Positions 52,873-61,091 of a stretch of 64,000 nucleotides of DNA are shown one piece after another. Position numbers and translations under genes: made by a program. The stretch is from NCBI RefSeq assembly GCF_002831565.1, contig NZ_CP025096.1:1550001-1614000 (forward strand), in the 5' to 3' direction. This DNA is from Spirosoma pollinicola (GTDB taxonomy: Bacteria; Bacteroidota; Bacteroidia; Cytophagales; Spirosomataceae). Each line of letters begins with the position of its first letter. The first letter of the stretch is position 1. The notes under the pieces are model-generated. The model saw nothing but the letters and a program-made list of their open reading frames with translations, was not told where the DNA came from and did not search any database.

Positions 52873-53973
52873 ATGACCGGGCTGAGAGTAGTTGACACGC
52901 TAGTTACTCTTATAACAGAAGCGAATTGTCTGCATCACAATTTCTTGCACTTTACGAATATAGGCTTGGATACGATTACAATAAAAGATATCGCCCGTGC
53001 ATTAAATATCTCAACCTCGACCGTGTCGCGGGCGTTGCGGGATAGCTATGAAATCAATCCCGAAACAAAACGACTGGTAACTGAATATGCTGAGCGGCTC
53101 AACTATCGACCGAATCCAATTGCACTCAGTCTGAAAGAAAATCGCAGTCGGGTTATCGGCGTTATCGTCCCTCAGATTGCTAATAATTTTTTCTCACAAG
53201 TTATCAATGGGATAGAGGCCATTGCCTATAACCGGGGATATCATGTTATCATTTTCCAGAGTCACGAGTCCTACGAGCGCGAAATGTTGACAGTACAGCA
53301 AGCCGTTGCCCGAAGGGCGGATGGGTTGCTGATTTCGCTGGCTAGCGGTACGCACGATGTAACGTACTTACGGGCGTTACAGGAGAAAAAACTTCCGATC
53401 GTTCTCTTTGACCGCATCTCGAAAGACCTTGACACATTGAGCGTTACCGCCGACAATTTTGGCGGGGCATTTGCCGCCACAGAACATTTAATAAAAGCTG
53501 GCCGACAACGGATTGTTCACCTCACCATGCCTGCCCATATTTCGGTAACGCAGGAACGATTGGCTGGTTACCGGGCTGCGCTGGAGCAATATGGATTGGT
53601 GTATGACGAGAATTTAGTTCGATACGGCCAGTTCGGGCCAGATGAAGTAGAGTCCATTGTTGATGAGTTATTGAAACTATCGCCCGATGCGTTCTTTGCC
53701 GCCGGTGACCGACTGGCTATTGGGTGTTTATCTGCCCTGAAAAAACGGAATGTAGCCATTCCTGAAACAGTTTCGCTGATTGGATTTACCAATATTACGG
53801 TGGCCGATTTACTAGCTCCGGCGATGACCACCGTCGAACAACCGTCACTTGAAATCGGGCAACTTGCTGCCGAGCAATTGATTAATCTGATTGAGGGCAA
53901 GAAAACAACGGCCCCGCCGACGTCACTCAAAATTCCAACCCAATTGATAGTGCGGGCCTCGTCGCAGTCGTAA
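52873..53973 (+). CDS. LacI-family transcriptional regulator
   Basis: A 366-residue repressor as read from ATG 52873. The DNA-binding part begins at ITIKDIARALNISTSTVSRA, so a TTG at 52966 (335 residues) is the more usual family start; the first 31 residues look like leader. Hinge and periplasmic-binding-like core follow, with IGVIVPQIANNFFSQVINGI and LAPAMTTVEQPSLEIGQLAA. It is divergent from uxaB and has an AACGTT palindrome just upstream. Its likely effector is a hexuronate catabolite such as tagaturonate or KDG (inference). Confidence 0.88.
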   Translation: MTGLRVVDTLVTLITEANCLHHNFLHFTNIGLDTITIKDIARALNISTSTVSRALRDSYEINPETKRLVTEYAERLNYRPNPIALSLKENRSRVIGVIVPQIANNFFSQVINGIEAIAYNRGYHVIIFQSHESYEREMLTVQQAVARRADGLLISLASGTHDVTYLRALQEKKLPIVLFDRISKDLDTLSVTADNFGGAFAATEHLIKAGRQRIVHLTMPAHISVTQERLAGYRAALEQYGLVYDENLVRYGQFGPDEVESIVDELLKLSPDAFFAAGDRLAIGCLSALKKRNVAIPETVSLIGFTNITVADLLAPAMTTVEQPSLEIGQLAAEQLINLIEGKKTTAPPTSLKIPTQLIVRASSQS

Positions 53974-54046
53974 CCGTTGGGGAGAATACGCGAATTTTAG
54001 CCTTCCCGCTGAACTCAAACGGGAAGTTGCAGTGTTGCATATGGGA

Positions 54047-54066
54047 ATATCGGAAATTATCGATAT
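54047..54066. promoter_or_regulatory. Candidate ArsR operator, upstream site
   Basis: The 20-base ATATCGGAAATTATCGATAT is a near-palindrome with ATATCG and CGATAT arms. It ends 8 bases before the ArsR start. A related site (15 of 20 identical) lies upstream of the Old Yellow Enzyme gene at 54407, which suggests that both are bound by this regulator. Confidence 0.55.
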
Positions 54067-54074
54067 TGTGCGCT

Positions 54075-54377
54075 ATGAATCAGGTAGACGTCTTCAAAGC
54101 CCTTTCCAATAAAACCCGGTTACAAATCCTGACCTGGCTCAAAGAGCCAGAAACGCACTTTCCTGTGCAGGATTTTGGCGAATTGAAGGGTGCTGGCGTG
54201 TGCGTAGGACAGATTCAGAGCAAATGCGGGCTCAATCAATCGACCGTTTCGGAATATTTATCACTTCTTCAACGAGTAGGATTGGTTACAGCTACCCGCA
54301 TTGGTCAATGGACCTATTATAAACGAAATGATGAAGGAGTAGAGGCTCTGAAACAATTCATCCACCAAGACATTTAA
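54075..54377 (+). CDS. ArsR-type winged-helix regulator
   Basis: A regulator of about 100 residues that likely acts as a dimeric repressor. The winged helix reads VFKALSNKTRLQILTWL in helix 1-2 and CGLNQSTVSEYLSLLQRVGL for recognition, with a beta-wing TATRIGQWTYYKRN. The classical metal-binding ELCVCDL motif is missing; two Cys (GVCVGQIQSKCG) flank the helix-turn-helix and could sense electrophiles or oxidants. The ATG at 54075 starts directly before the family fold. It is followed by the Old Yellow Enzyme gene after 100 bases and shares an operator-like site with it. Confidence 0.85.
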   Translation: MNQVDVFKALSNKTRLQILTWLKEPETHFPVQDFGELKGAGVCVGQIQSKCGLNQSTVSEYLSLLQRVGLVTATRIGQWTYYKRNDEGVEALKQFIHQDI

Positions 54378-54406
54378 CCAATCAGCAGTAAATTTTTTAT
54401 CAACTT

Positions 54407-54426
54407 ATATCGGGACTTTCCGATTT
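54407..54426. promoter_or_regulatory. Candidate ArsR operator before the Old Yellow Enzyme gene
   Basis: ATATCGGGACTTTCCGATTT matches the site at 54047 in 15 of 20 positions (ATATCGG-A--TT--CGAT-T). It lies 52 bases before the ATG of the flavin oxidoreductase gene, a usual promoter position. A further TCCGATAA follows it. Confidence 0.5.
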
Positions 54427-54477
54427 TCCGATAAACGATTCATTAACAAAAGAAGCATAAACACGAGTAAAATTATC

Positions 54478-55578
54478 ATGCAACAAAATCCATTATTTCA
54501 GCCATTTCAACTCAAATCACTGAATTTGAGAAATCGAATCGTGATGGCACCAATGACCCGTTCTTTCTCTCCGAATGGGATTCCCGGTACTGATGTCGCT
54601 GACTATTACAGTAAACGAGCTGCTGGTGAGGTAGGCCTGATTCTGTCTGAGGGCACCGTAATTGACCGTGTCGCTTCGTCCAATGATCCGAACATTCCCC
54701 ATTTTTACGGGCAGAACGCTCTGAACGGGTGGCAGCATGTTATTTCGGATGTGCATGATGCAGGCGGGCAGATGGGACCCCAAATCTGGCACATGGGCGT
54801 GATGGACAACCATCCTTCGGGCTGGCTTCCCGCAAGCCCTTTTGAAGGACCATCCGGCCTGCTCAAACCCGACCTGACCAATGGTCAAACCATGACAGAA
54901 TCGGATATAGCCGATACAATTGCTGCTTACGGGCAGGCGGCTGCCAATGCCAAACGTCTTGGTTTCGATACGGTAGAAATTCACGGCGCCCATAGCTACC
55001 TGATCGACCAGTTTTTCTGGGATGGAACCAACAAGCGTACGGATAAATATGGCGGCAAAACGCTGGCCGAGCGGAATCGCTTTGCGCTGGAAGTGGTGCA
55101 GGAAGTTAGACGGCAAGTGGGCGACGATTTTGCCGTTATTCTGCGGTTATCGCAGTGGAAAACGCAGGATTACACGTATAAACTAGCGAAGACTCCCCAG
55201 GAAATGGAAGCGTGGCTGTTGCCATTGGCCGATGCTGGTGTGGATATTTTTCACTGTTCGCAACGTCGTTTCTGGGATGCCGAATTTGACGGTTCCGACC
55301 TGAATTTCGCCGGATGGGCCAAAAAGATTACCGGGAAAGCGACTATTACGGTGGGTTCTATTGGCCTGAACGGTGAATTCCTGGCGGCTTTTCGGGGCGA
55401 AAGTTCACAACCCAGTTCGCTGGATGAGCTGCTTCGTCGGTTTGATCGGGGTGATTTTGATCTGGCAGCCGTTGGCAGACCTTTACTGGCCGATCCCGAA
55501 TGGGTACAGAAAATCCATCAAAACCGGATGGATGAATTGAAAGGATTTTCCAAAGAAGCTTTGGCTGAACTGGTGTAA
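54478..55578 (+). CDS. NADH:flavin oxidoreductase, Old Yellow Enzyme family
   Basis: A 366-residue FMN TIM barrel that reduces activated alkenes such as enones and nitro compounds. Family blocks include LRNRIVMAPMTRSFSPNG at the N-terminus, IWHMGVMDN, and DTVEIHGAHSYLIDQFFWDG with the conserved His/Asn-like substrate pair region, followed by NKRTDKYGGK and the phosphate site VGRPLLADPEWV. It lies 100 bases after the ArsR gene and shares a candidate operator, so it may be induced by electrophiles that the two-Cys regulator senses (inference). Confidence 0.92.
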   Translation: MQQNPLFQPFQLKSLNLRNRIVMAPMTRSFSPNGIPGTDVADYYSKRAAGEVGLILSEGTVIDRVASSNDPNIPHFYGQNALNGWQHVISDVHDAGGQMGPQIWHMGVMDNHPSGWLPASPFEGPSGLLKPDLTNGQTMTESDIADTIAAYGQAAANAKRLGFDTVEIHGAHSYLIDQFFWDGTNKRTDKYGGKTLAERNRFALEVVQEVRRQVGDDFAVILRLSQWKTQDYTYKLAKTPQEMEAWLLPLADAGVDIFHCSQRRFWDAEFDGSDLNFAGWAKKITGKATITVGSIGLNGEFLAAFRGESSQPSSLDELLRRFDRGDFDLAAVGRPLLADPEWVQKIHQNRMDELKGFSKEALAELV

Positions 55579-55763
55579 GAAAACCAGTATATATATGCAA
55601 AAACAATTGCGTGTCCGTGTCCTCACGGACCCGTTTTGCGTTTGCTTGTGTAGGCCAGCCGGGTGAATGATCCTTTATGACACGGAACAAGGGAGCTATA
55701 CGATAAGTAAATACATCATTCTGAACAGAATAGGGCTGATTTGCTGTTTATTTGTGACACTAT

Positions 55764-56882
55764 TTGTTGATTACCGTCCGAAGACCAACGTATAAGTCAA
55801 CTATTTTATATATATTATTCATCAGTCGAATTCGTCTATTGCAACTGTTATCTATACTTATCGTTTCCCTTATCCTATCCGGGACTACTTTTTTGGACGG
55901 AACCCATCTTCATTCATCTGGAAGAAGACCGGATGTTAAGGTCAACCGTAAAGCCGACAAAAAAAAGAAAAAAGCAGGCCAGCTTTATCCCCCAAAGAAA
56001 AAGATAAATAGAATCCGGACCAGGGAAACGATCAGACCCAGGCACCATTCAACACCATTGACGAAACGCCGAACGGTGCATGCTGTCAAAAAGAGCCGTG
56101 TTGCTTTGCCAACAAAGATGGCTACCGCAAAGAAAAAGCTTATTCTGACAGAGACACTGGCCATAATGGGACCCCGATACGCCAAAATTCCGATTCTTGA
56201 TGGGCAGCTCAGCGGTACGGTATACTATTTGGCGTCGGGACATGGCGGTCCCGATCCGGGGGCTATTGGCCTGTACGGCACCAAACGACTCCCCGAAGAT
56301 GAATATGCCTACGATGTAACGATTCGACTAGCCCGAACACTCATTCAGCATGGAGCCACGGTTTATATGATCGTGCAGGATCGTAATGATGGTATTCGGG
56401 ATGCCGCAGTATTACCCATTGACTATGACGAAGTTGCGTATCCGAATCTAACTATACCGCTGAATCAGACGAAACGGCTGAATCAAACGACAACAGCTGT
56501 TAATGGCCGGTTTGCCCGTCATAAAGGGAAATACCAGCGGTTCGTCACTATTCACGTCGATAGCCGCAGCAAAGGCGAAACGACTGATGTCTTTTTCTAC
56601 CACCACCCCGAGAGCAGAGCGGGTTTGAACTTAGCCCGGCATATTCATAAAAAGTTTCAGGCCAATTATAAGCGCTATCAACCCTCCCGACCTTATTTGG
56701 GGCGGGTGAGCAGCCGTGGTAGTTTGTACGTGGTGAAGAACAGCCATCCGCCAACTGTTTTTATTGAACTTGGCAACATCCAGAATCAGCAGGATCAACG
56801 TCGGTTTTTGCTGGCCGAAAACCGTCAGGCTCTGGCTAACTGGATGTATCAGGGAATGCTGGCTGACTATCAGACCCGGTAA
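55764..56882 (+). CDS. N-acetylmuramoyl-L-alanine amidase (Amidase_3)
   Basis: A protein of up to 372 residues that should cut the amide bond between muramic acid and the stem peptide of peptidoglycan. A membrane segment (LLSILIVSLILSGTTFL, about residues 28-44) is followed by a striking Lys/Arg-rich linker (about 50-125), then the zinc hydrolase: SGHGGPDPGAIG (His), EDEYAYDV (Glu), TIHVDSR (His) and VFIELGNIQN (catalytic Glu). The first start is a TTG at 55764; other TTGs closer to the membrane segment are possible, as no ATG precedes it. Confidence 0.82.
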   Translation: MLITVRRPTYKSTILYILFISRIRLLQLLSILIVSLILSGTTFLDGTHLHSSGRRPDVKVNRKADKKKKKAGQLYPPKKKINRIRTRETIRPRHHSTPLTKRRTVHAVKKSRVALPTKMATAKKKLILTETLAIMGPRYAKIPILDGQLSGTVYYLASGHGGPDPGAIGLYGTKRLPEDEYAYDVTIRLARTLIQHGATVYMIVQDRNDGIRDAAVLPIDYDEVAYPNLTIPLNQTKRLNQTTTAVNGRFARHKGKYQRFVTIHVDSRSKGETTDVFFYHHPESRAGLNLARHIHKKFQANYKRYQPSRPYLGRVSSRGSLYVVKNSHPPTVFIELGNIQNQQDQRRFLLAENRQALANWMYQGMLADYQTR

Positions 56883-57311
56883 TAATTACTCTTTTAGTGT
56901 CAGAACGCTGGCTACCGTTTTGTGCGCGTGTGAGGTGTCGGTATGTAGAAGTCGAATTCCTTTTGACCGGTCGCCCGAACTATGTAAGAACAAATCTGAA
57001 TATCCTCAAATGCCATTTCGGGTAAACCTCGTATTAGGATAGCCGTTTCTGCTCTCCTACAAGTTACGTTCCGTATCTGAAACGACCGTAATAATGGGCA
57101 ACTTATTGGACTCTACCAAAGTGACATTAAAAGTACGCGCTTACTCAAAGGGAGGCTGACTTTTTTTACGCAATCGTTGCCTGTAGTGATGCCGTCTGCC
57201 TAAATCCCATAAATCGTACTAGTAAGTCTGGAAAAATTTACAGGAAATACGGGCAGCTAACTTTATGAATACTAACTTTATGTACTTTTGACACAAAGGA
57301 AGTTAGCGTTA
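56883..57311. other. Long intergenic region before esterase operon
   Basis: About 430 bases between the amidase gene and the long repeat at 57312. No convincing ORF, tRNA or riboswitch was found. A short direct repeat (CTAACTTTATG at 57257-57267 and again, one base off register, near 57273) lies near the promoter-like box at 57283. Leftover coding-like sequence was not recognised. Confidence 0.45.
57283..57290 (+). promoter_or_regulatory. Candidate -7 box (TAnnTTTG) of esterase operon
   Basis: TACTTTTG fits the Bacteroidota -7 consensus TAnnTTTG. It lies upstream of the repeat at 57312 and 162 bases before the first esterase start. If used, the long hairpin would be in the mRNA leader. A clear -33 TTTG partner was not found at the usual distance. 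Confidence 0.3.
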
Positions 57312-57432
57312 ATGGCGCGAGGCTCCAGCCTCGTGTCTGTTATTTTCCGGCCTCAGGCCGGTTTACTTAACTTTATTAGAAACCGGCCTGAGGCCGGAAA
57401 ATAACAGGCACGAGGCTGGAGCCTCGCGCCAT
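57312..57432. repeat. Long inverted repeat, 53-bp arms (family member 2)
   Basis: Arms 57312-57364 and 57380-57432 pair over 53 bp with one mismatch around a 15-base loop. Word order (GCGCGA, CCTCGTG, TGTTATT, CCGGCCTCAGGCCGG, loop ACTTAACTTTATT) parallels the repeat at 42055. It ends 19 bases before the ATG of the first esterase gene. Confidence 0.92.
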
Positions 57433-57451
57433 CAAGCCAATCCCTAAACAC

Positions 57452-58609
57452 ATGAAAAACTCAACCAGTAAACACGCCATCTTTCTGGCCCTTTTCGCAT
57501 CACTTCTTACCGCCGGAGCAATGGCCCAGATGCCTCAGCGGACACCCACGCCAAACGACACTTTGAAATCGCCAAAGGTAATGGACGACAAGCGGGTGGC
57601 TATTCAGATTTATGCGCCAAAAGCCAGCGAAGTAACAGTTGGGGGTGACTTCCTTTCGGGGGGCAAACCTGTTAGCCTGACCAAAAATGAGCAGGGTGTC
57701 TGGTCTGCGATCGTGGGGCCGCTTCGGCCGGATTATTATTCGTACACGCTCATGGTGGATGGTGTTCGAACAATGGACCCTAAAAATCCGGTCATCAAAC
57801 AGGGCATCAGTAGTCTTGAAAACATGATGGCAGTACCCGGTGCCGAAACGGCTTTTGAAGACAATAAAGCCGTTCCGCATGGCGAAGTGCGCGAGGTATG
57901 GTATTCATCGGGTTCACTAAATATGATGCGCCGGATGCATGTGTATACGCCACCGGGTTATGAAAAAGGGAATACGAAGTATCCTGTCTTTTATCTATTA
58001 CACGGGGCAGGTGACGACGATTCTGGCTGGAATACGATTGGTCGGGCCGGGTTCATTATCGACAATTTAATAGCTGCCGGACAGGCAAAACCTATGATTG
58101 TTGTAATGCCTAACGGTAGTATGCCCATGCCACCGACTGCTGGAATGAACGGACAAATGATGAATACCATGCGGTCGATGTTTGCCAATGATTTTCTTAA
58201 TGACATTATGCCCACCGTGGAGAAAACGTACCGCACCCTGACGAATCGCGAAAATCGGGCGCTGGCGGGTTTGTCGATGGGCGGTTTCCAGACGCTGGAT
58301 GTTTCATTGACCCGGCCCGAGTTATTCAATTATGTGGGTGTGTTTAGTTCAGGTTTCTTCGGTGCATCCATTGATGAGGCTGAAACCAAATATGCCAAAG
58401 CCTTGAATGACCCTGCATTCAACAAGAACAAAAAACTGTTCTGGGTGGGTATCGGGAAGGATGATTTCGTGATGGATGCCAACAAAAAAACACTGGCGCT
58501 TCTCGACAAACACCAGATTAAATACCAGTATAAAGAAACTACCGGTGGTCATACGTGGATCAACTGGCGGCAGTACCTCAATGAATATACGCCCCTTCTT
58601 TTCAAATAA
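57452..58609 (+). CDS. Secreted CE1-type esterase with N-terminal E-set domain
   Basis: A 385-residue secreted esterase. Signal peptide ends GAMAQ. Residues about 48-125 form an early-set (CBM48-like) sandwich ([37 protein letters not shown]). The alpha/beta hydrolase part follows ([27 protein letters not shown]), with the nucleophile Ser in [10 protein letters not shown] and His in [12 protein letters not shown]. The class includes feruloyl and acetyl-xylan esterases and enterochelin-esterase relatives. It heads a run of four same-strand genes; 20 bases separate it from the next. Confidence 0.88.
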   Translation: MKNSTSKHAIFLALFASLLTAGAMAQMPQRTPTPNDTLKSPKVMDDKRVAIQIYAPKASEVTVGGDFLSGGKPVSLTKNEQGVWSAIVGPLRPDYYSYTLMVDGVRTMDPKNPVIKQGISSLENMMAVPGAETAFEDNKAVPHGEVREVWYSSGSLNMMRRMHVYTPPGYEKGNTKYPVFYLLHGAGDDDSGWNTIGRAGFIIDNLIAAGQAKPMIVVMPNGSMPMPPTAGMNGQMMNTMRSMFANDFLNDIMPTVEKTYRTLTNRENRALAGLSMGGFQTLDVSLTRPELFNYVGVFSSGFFGASIDEAETKYAKALNDPAFNKNKKLFWVGIGKDDFVMDANKKTLALLDKHQIKYQYKETTGGHTWINWRQYLNEYTPLLFK

Positions 58610-58629
58610 ACAACGCTGACTTGTCAAGC

Positions 58630-59505
58630 ATGAAACCAACCCGATTTGTACTCTTACTTAGTCTTTTAAGTTTATCAGTTCTGTCTTTTGCTGCCAAAGT
58701 CGATTCGCTGGATATCCCCTCGGCGGTGATGCAGAAAAACCTGCGGGCGGCTGTGGTGCTGCCTAATTCCTATGCCAGAGGCAAGGCGACGTACCCTGTT
58801 CTGTACTTACTTCACGGTGGTGGTGGCAAGTTCAACGACTGGCTGAACAAAACGCCCGATAAGATGCTGCTGCATAATCTGGCCGATCAGTATAATATCA
58901 TCATTGTTACACCGGAGGGAGAAGCGTTAAGTGGGTATCTGGACAGTCCTGTTCAGAAAGACAACCTCTTTGAAACCTACATTACCAAAGAAGTTATCGA
59001 GAAGATTGACAACACCTACCGTACGGTTCGCGACCGCAAAGGGCGTGTTATTACGGGCTTGAGCATGGGCGGTCACGGGGCATTGTACCTCTCGGCACGG
59101 CACCCTGACCTATATTGTGCCGCTGGTAGCATGAGTGGAGCGTTAGATCTGTCTACTGCGCATTGGAAAATTACCCCCGATTTTGCCAAACAGATAGCCC
59201 CTGGTTTTACCCGTATCCTGGGCCCTGTTGGTGCTACTCCCGACCTGTATGCGGCCAACTCGGTCGTGAATATGTCCGATAAGCTGAAAGCCAATGGTTT
59301 ACCATTAATCATCGACTGTGGCGTTGACGATTTCCTGATCGAACCCAATCGGGAACTGCACCGCCGTTTAGTTTACAACCAGACAGCCCACGATTATACG
59401 GAGCATCCGGGTGCCCATACCTGGGACTACTGGGAAAATTCGCTGCCTTCTCACATCCTGTTTTTTAGTAAAATCCTGAAGCAAAACGGGACTGTAGCAC
59501 CTTAG
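58630..59505 (+). CDS. Secreted CE1-type esterase
   Basis: A 291-residue secreted alpha/beta hydrolase. The ATG at 58630 gives a signal peptide (MKPTRFVLLLSLLSLSVLS then FAAK); a TTG three codons before it is less likely. LLHGGGGKFNDW provides the oxyanion loop, GLSMGGHGALYLSARHPD the nucleophile Ser, and HPGAHTWDYW the catalytic His. It lacks the E-set domain of the preceding esterase. Relatives include S-formylglutathione hydrolase-like and feruloyl esterases; the secreted location and the neighbours favour a polysaccharide substrate. Confidence 0.88.
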   Translation: MKPTRFVLLLSLLSLSVLSFAAKVDSLDIPSAVMQKNLRAAVVLPNSYARGKATYPVLYLLHGGGGKFNDWLNKTPDKMLLHNLADQYNIIIVTPEGEALSGYLDSPVQKDNLFETYITKEVIEKIDNTYRTVRDRKGRVITGLSMGGHGALYLSARHPDLYCAAGSMSGALDLSTAHWKITPDFAKQIAPGFTRILGPVGATPDLYAANSVVNMSDKLKANGLPLIIDCGVDDFLIEPNRELHRRLVYNQTAHDYTEHPGAHTWDYWENSLPSHILFFSKILKQNGTVAP

Positions 59506-59517
59506 TTTATTTCTCAC

Positions 59518-61059
59518 ATGAAACAACTCATATTTGCCTCTTTACTTTCACTGTCCTTCACTGTAAATAGTCAGTCGCTGGTTGTCAAAACAGCAAATGG
59601 ACGTATTGAGGGAAGCACCAACAAAGCAGGCGATATTCGGATTTATAAAGGTGTTCCATTTGCAGCTCCACCCGTTGGCGATCTGCGCTGGAAAGCTCCT
59701 CAGCCAGTAAAAAACTGGGCCGATGTTCGTAATTGTCAGGCGTTTGGGCCAAGTCCAATGCAGAGTAAGCCCGCGCCCTTTATGTACTGGTCGTCGGAGT
59801 TTCTGATTCCCGAACAGCCTATCCGTGAAGATTGCCTCTACCTGAACGTATGGACAGGTGCAAAATCTGCTACCGAAAAAAGGCCGGTTATCGTCTTTAT
59901 TCCCGGTGGCGGTTTTCGAAGCGGGGGAGGAGCCTGCCCGATTTATGATGGAGAAGCGATGGCCAAAAAAGGCATTGTGTTTGTCAATATCAATTATCGG
60001 CTCGGTGTGTTCGGCTTCCTCGCCCACCCCGAACTATCGCAGGAATCCGGTCATCATGCGTCGGGGAATTATGCCCTGCTCGATATGATTGCCGCTTTAC
60101 AATGGGTGCAGAAGAATATAGCGGCTTTGGGTGGTGATCCCACAAACGTCACCATTGCCGGACAATCGGCGGGGGCGTTTGCCGTCAATTTTTTAACGGC
60201 CTCTCCGCTGGCTAAAGGACTGTTTCAAAAGGCTATAGCCGAGAGTGGTGGTAGTTTTGTGGCAAGCCCCATCCGCCCGAAACTAACACTACAGGCAGCC
60301 GAACAACAGGGTATTACGTTTGCGAAATCGCTCAGTACTACCTCATTGGCTGAACTCCGGTCGAAATCTGCCGACGATGTTCTGAAAGCAACGGGTGGAC
60401 TAAGCGCCCCCATTGTTGATGGCTATGTTGTGCCTGAGTCGGTCATGGATATTTATACAAATGGTCGTCAAAGCGATGTTCCACTACTTGTTGGCTGGAA
60501 TGGTGATGATAAACTTATGGGGCCTCCTGCTAAGGCCGACGCCTACCGGGAACAGGTTGAAAAGCGATTTGGTGATAAGGCTGATGCGTTTTTAGCGGTT
60601 TATCCTACTCAAACCGATGAAGAAGCCGCCCAATCGCAGGGGAACAGTAACCGGGATGAATCCTTTGGCATTCAGGATTATACATGGGCCAAAATGCAGA
60701 CCAAAACCGGGAAGGCACCGGTCTATGTTTACAATTTCAACCGAAATTTACCCGCGTCCGATCCAAAATCGCAGTTTGGTGCGTTTCACTCCGGCGAGAT
60801 TGTCTATGCCTATAACAACCTGCATACACTAAATCGCCCGTGGGAGCCAATTGACCAGCATATTGCCGATGTGATGTCGTCTTATTGGGCTAATTTTGCT
60901 AAAACGGGTAACCCAAACGGCAAGAACCTGCCGAACTGGCCAGTTTATACCCCATCGTCAGATCGCGTCATTGTGATAGATAAAATTATAGATAGCCATC
61001 CCTTGCCTACAAAGCCTCAGCTTGCTTTCTGGGAGGCCTATTATGGCATTCAGAATTAG
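59518..61059 (+). CDS. Secreted type-B carboxylesterase
   Basis: A 513-residue secreted serine esterase of the carboxylesterase/lipase (COesterase) family. The signal peptide is MKQLIFASLLSLSFTVNSQS. Family marks are GVPFAAPPVGDLRWK, EDCLYLNVWTG, the oxyanion loop FIPGGGFRSGG, nucleophile Ser217 in GQSAGAFAV, and the His in FGAFHSGEI. It lies 12 bases after the second esterase gene. It probably removes acyl or aryl substituents that block the GH3 enzyme next door; the native substrate is unknown. Confidence 0.9.
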   Translation: MKQLIFASLLSLSFTVNSQSLVVKTANGRIEGSTNKAGDIRIYKGVPFAAPPVGDLRWKAPQPVKNWADVRNCQAFGPSPMQSKPAPFMYWSSEFLIPEQPIREDCLYLNVWTGAKSATEKRPVIVFIPGGGFRSGGGACPIYDGEAMAKKGIVFVNINYRLGVFGFLAHPELSQESGHHASGNYALLDMIAALQWVQKNIAALGGDPTNVTIAGQSAGAFAVNFLTASPLAKGLFQKAIAESGGSFVASPIRPKLTLQAAEQQGITFAKSLSTTSLAELRSKSADDVLKATGGLSAPIVDGYVVPESVMDIYTNGRQSDVPLLVGWNGDDKLMGPPAKADAYREQVEKRFGDKADAFLAVYPTQTDEEAAQSQGNSNRDESFGIQDYTWAKMQTKTGKAPVYVYNFNRNLPASDPKSQFGAFHSGEIVYAYNNLHTLNRPWEPIDQHIADVMSSYWANFAKTGNPNGKNLPNWPVYTPSSDRVIVIDKIIDSHPLPTKPQLAFWEAYYGIQN

Positions 61060-61091
61060 ATTATTCCCGAAAAAAGAGTACTAACCTAACG

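Noticed and set aside
54517..55116. 199-codon minus-strand ORF opposite the Old Yellow Enzyme gene
   Set aside because: Antisense shadow; the sense strand holds all family motifs.
55604..55640. Small hairpin after the Old Yellow Enzyme gene as a terminator
   Set aside because: GTCCGTG/CACGGAC pairs, but the loop is tiny and no T run follows; support is too weak to list.
57041..57260. Riboswitch or RNA gene in the gap before the esterase operon
   Set aside because: No recognisable conserved core, clover-leaf or terminator pairing; only weak local pairing.
14338..57432. Inverted repeats as ends of insertion sequences or as CRISPR repeats
   Set aside because: No transposase-sized ORF lies between arms, loops are short, no regular spacing or multiple spacers occur, and most repeats differ in sequence.
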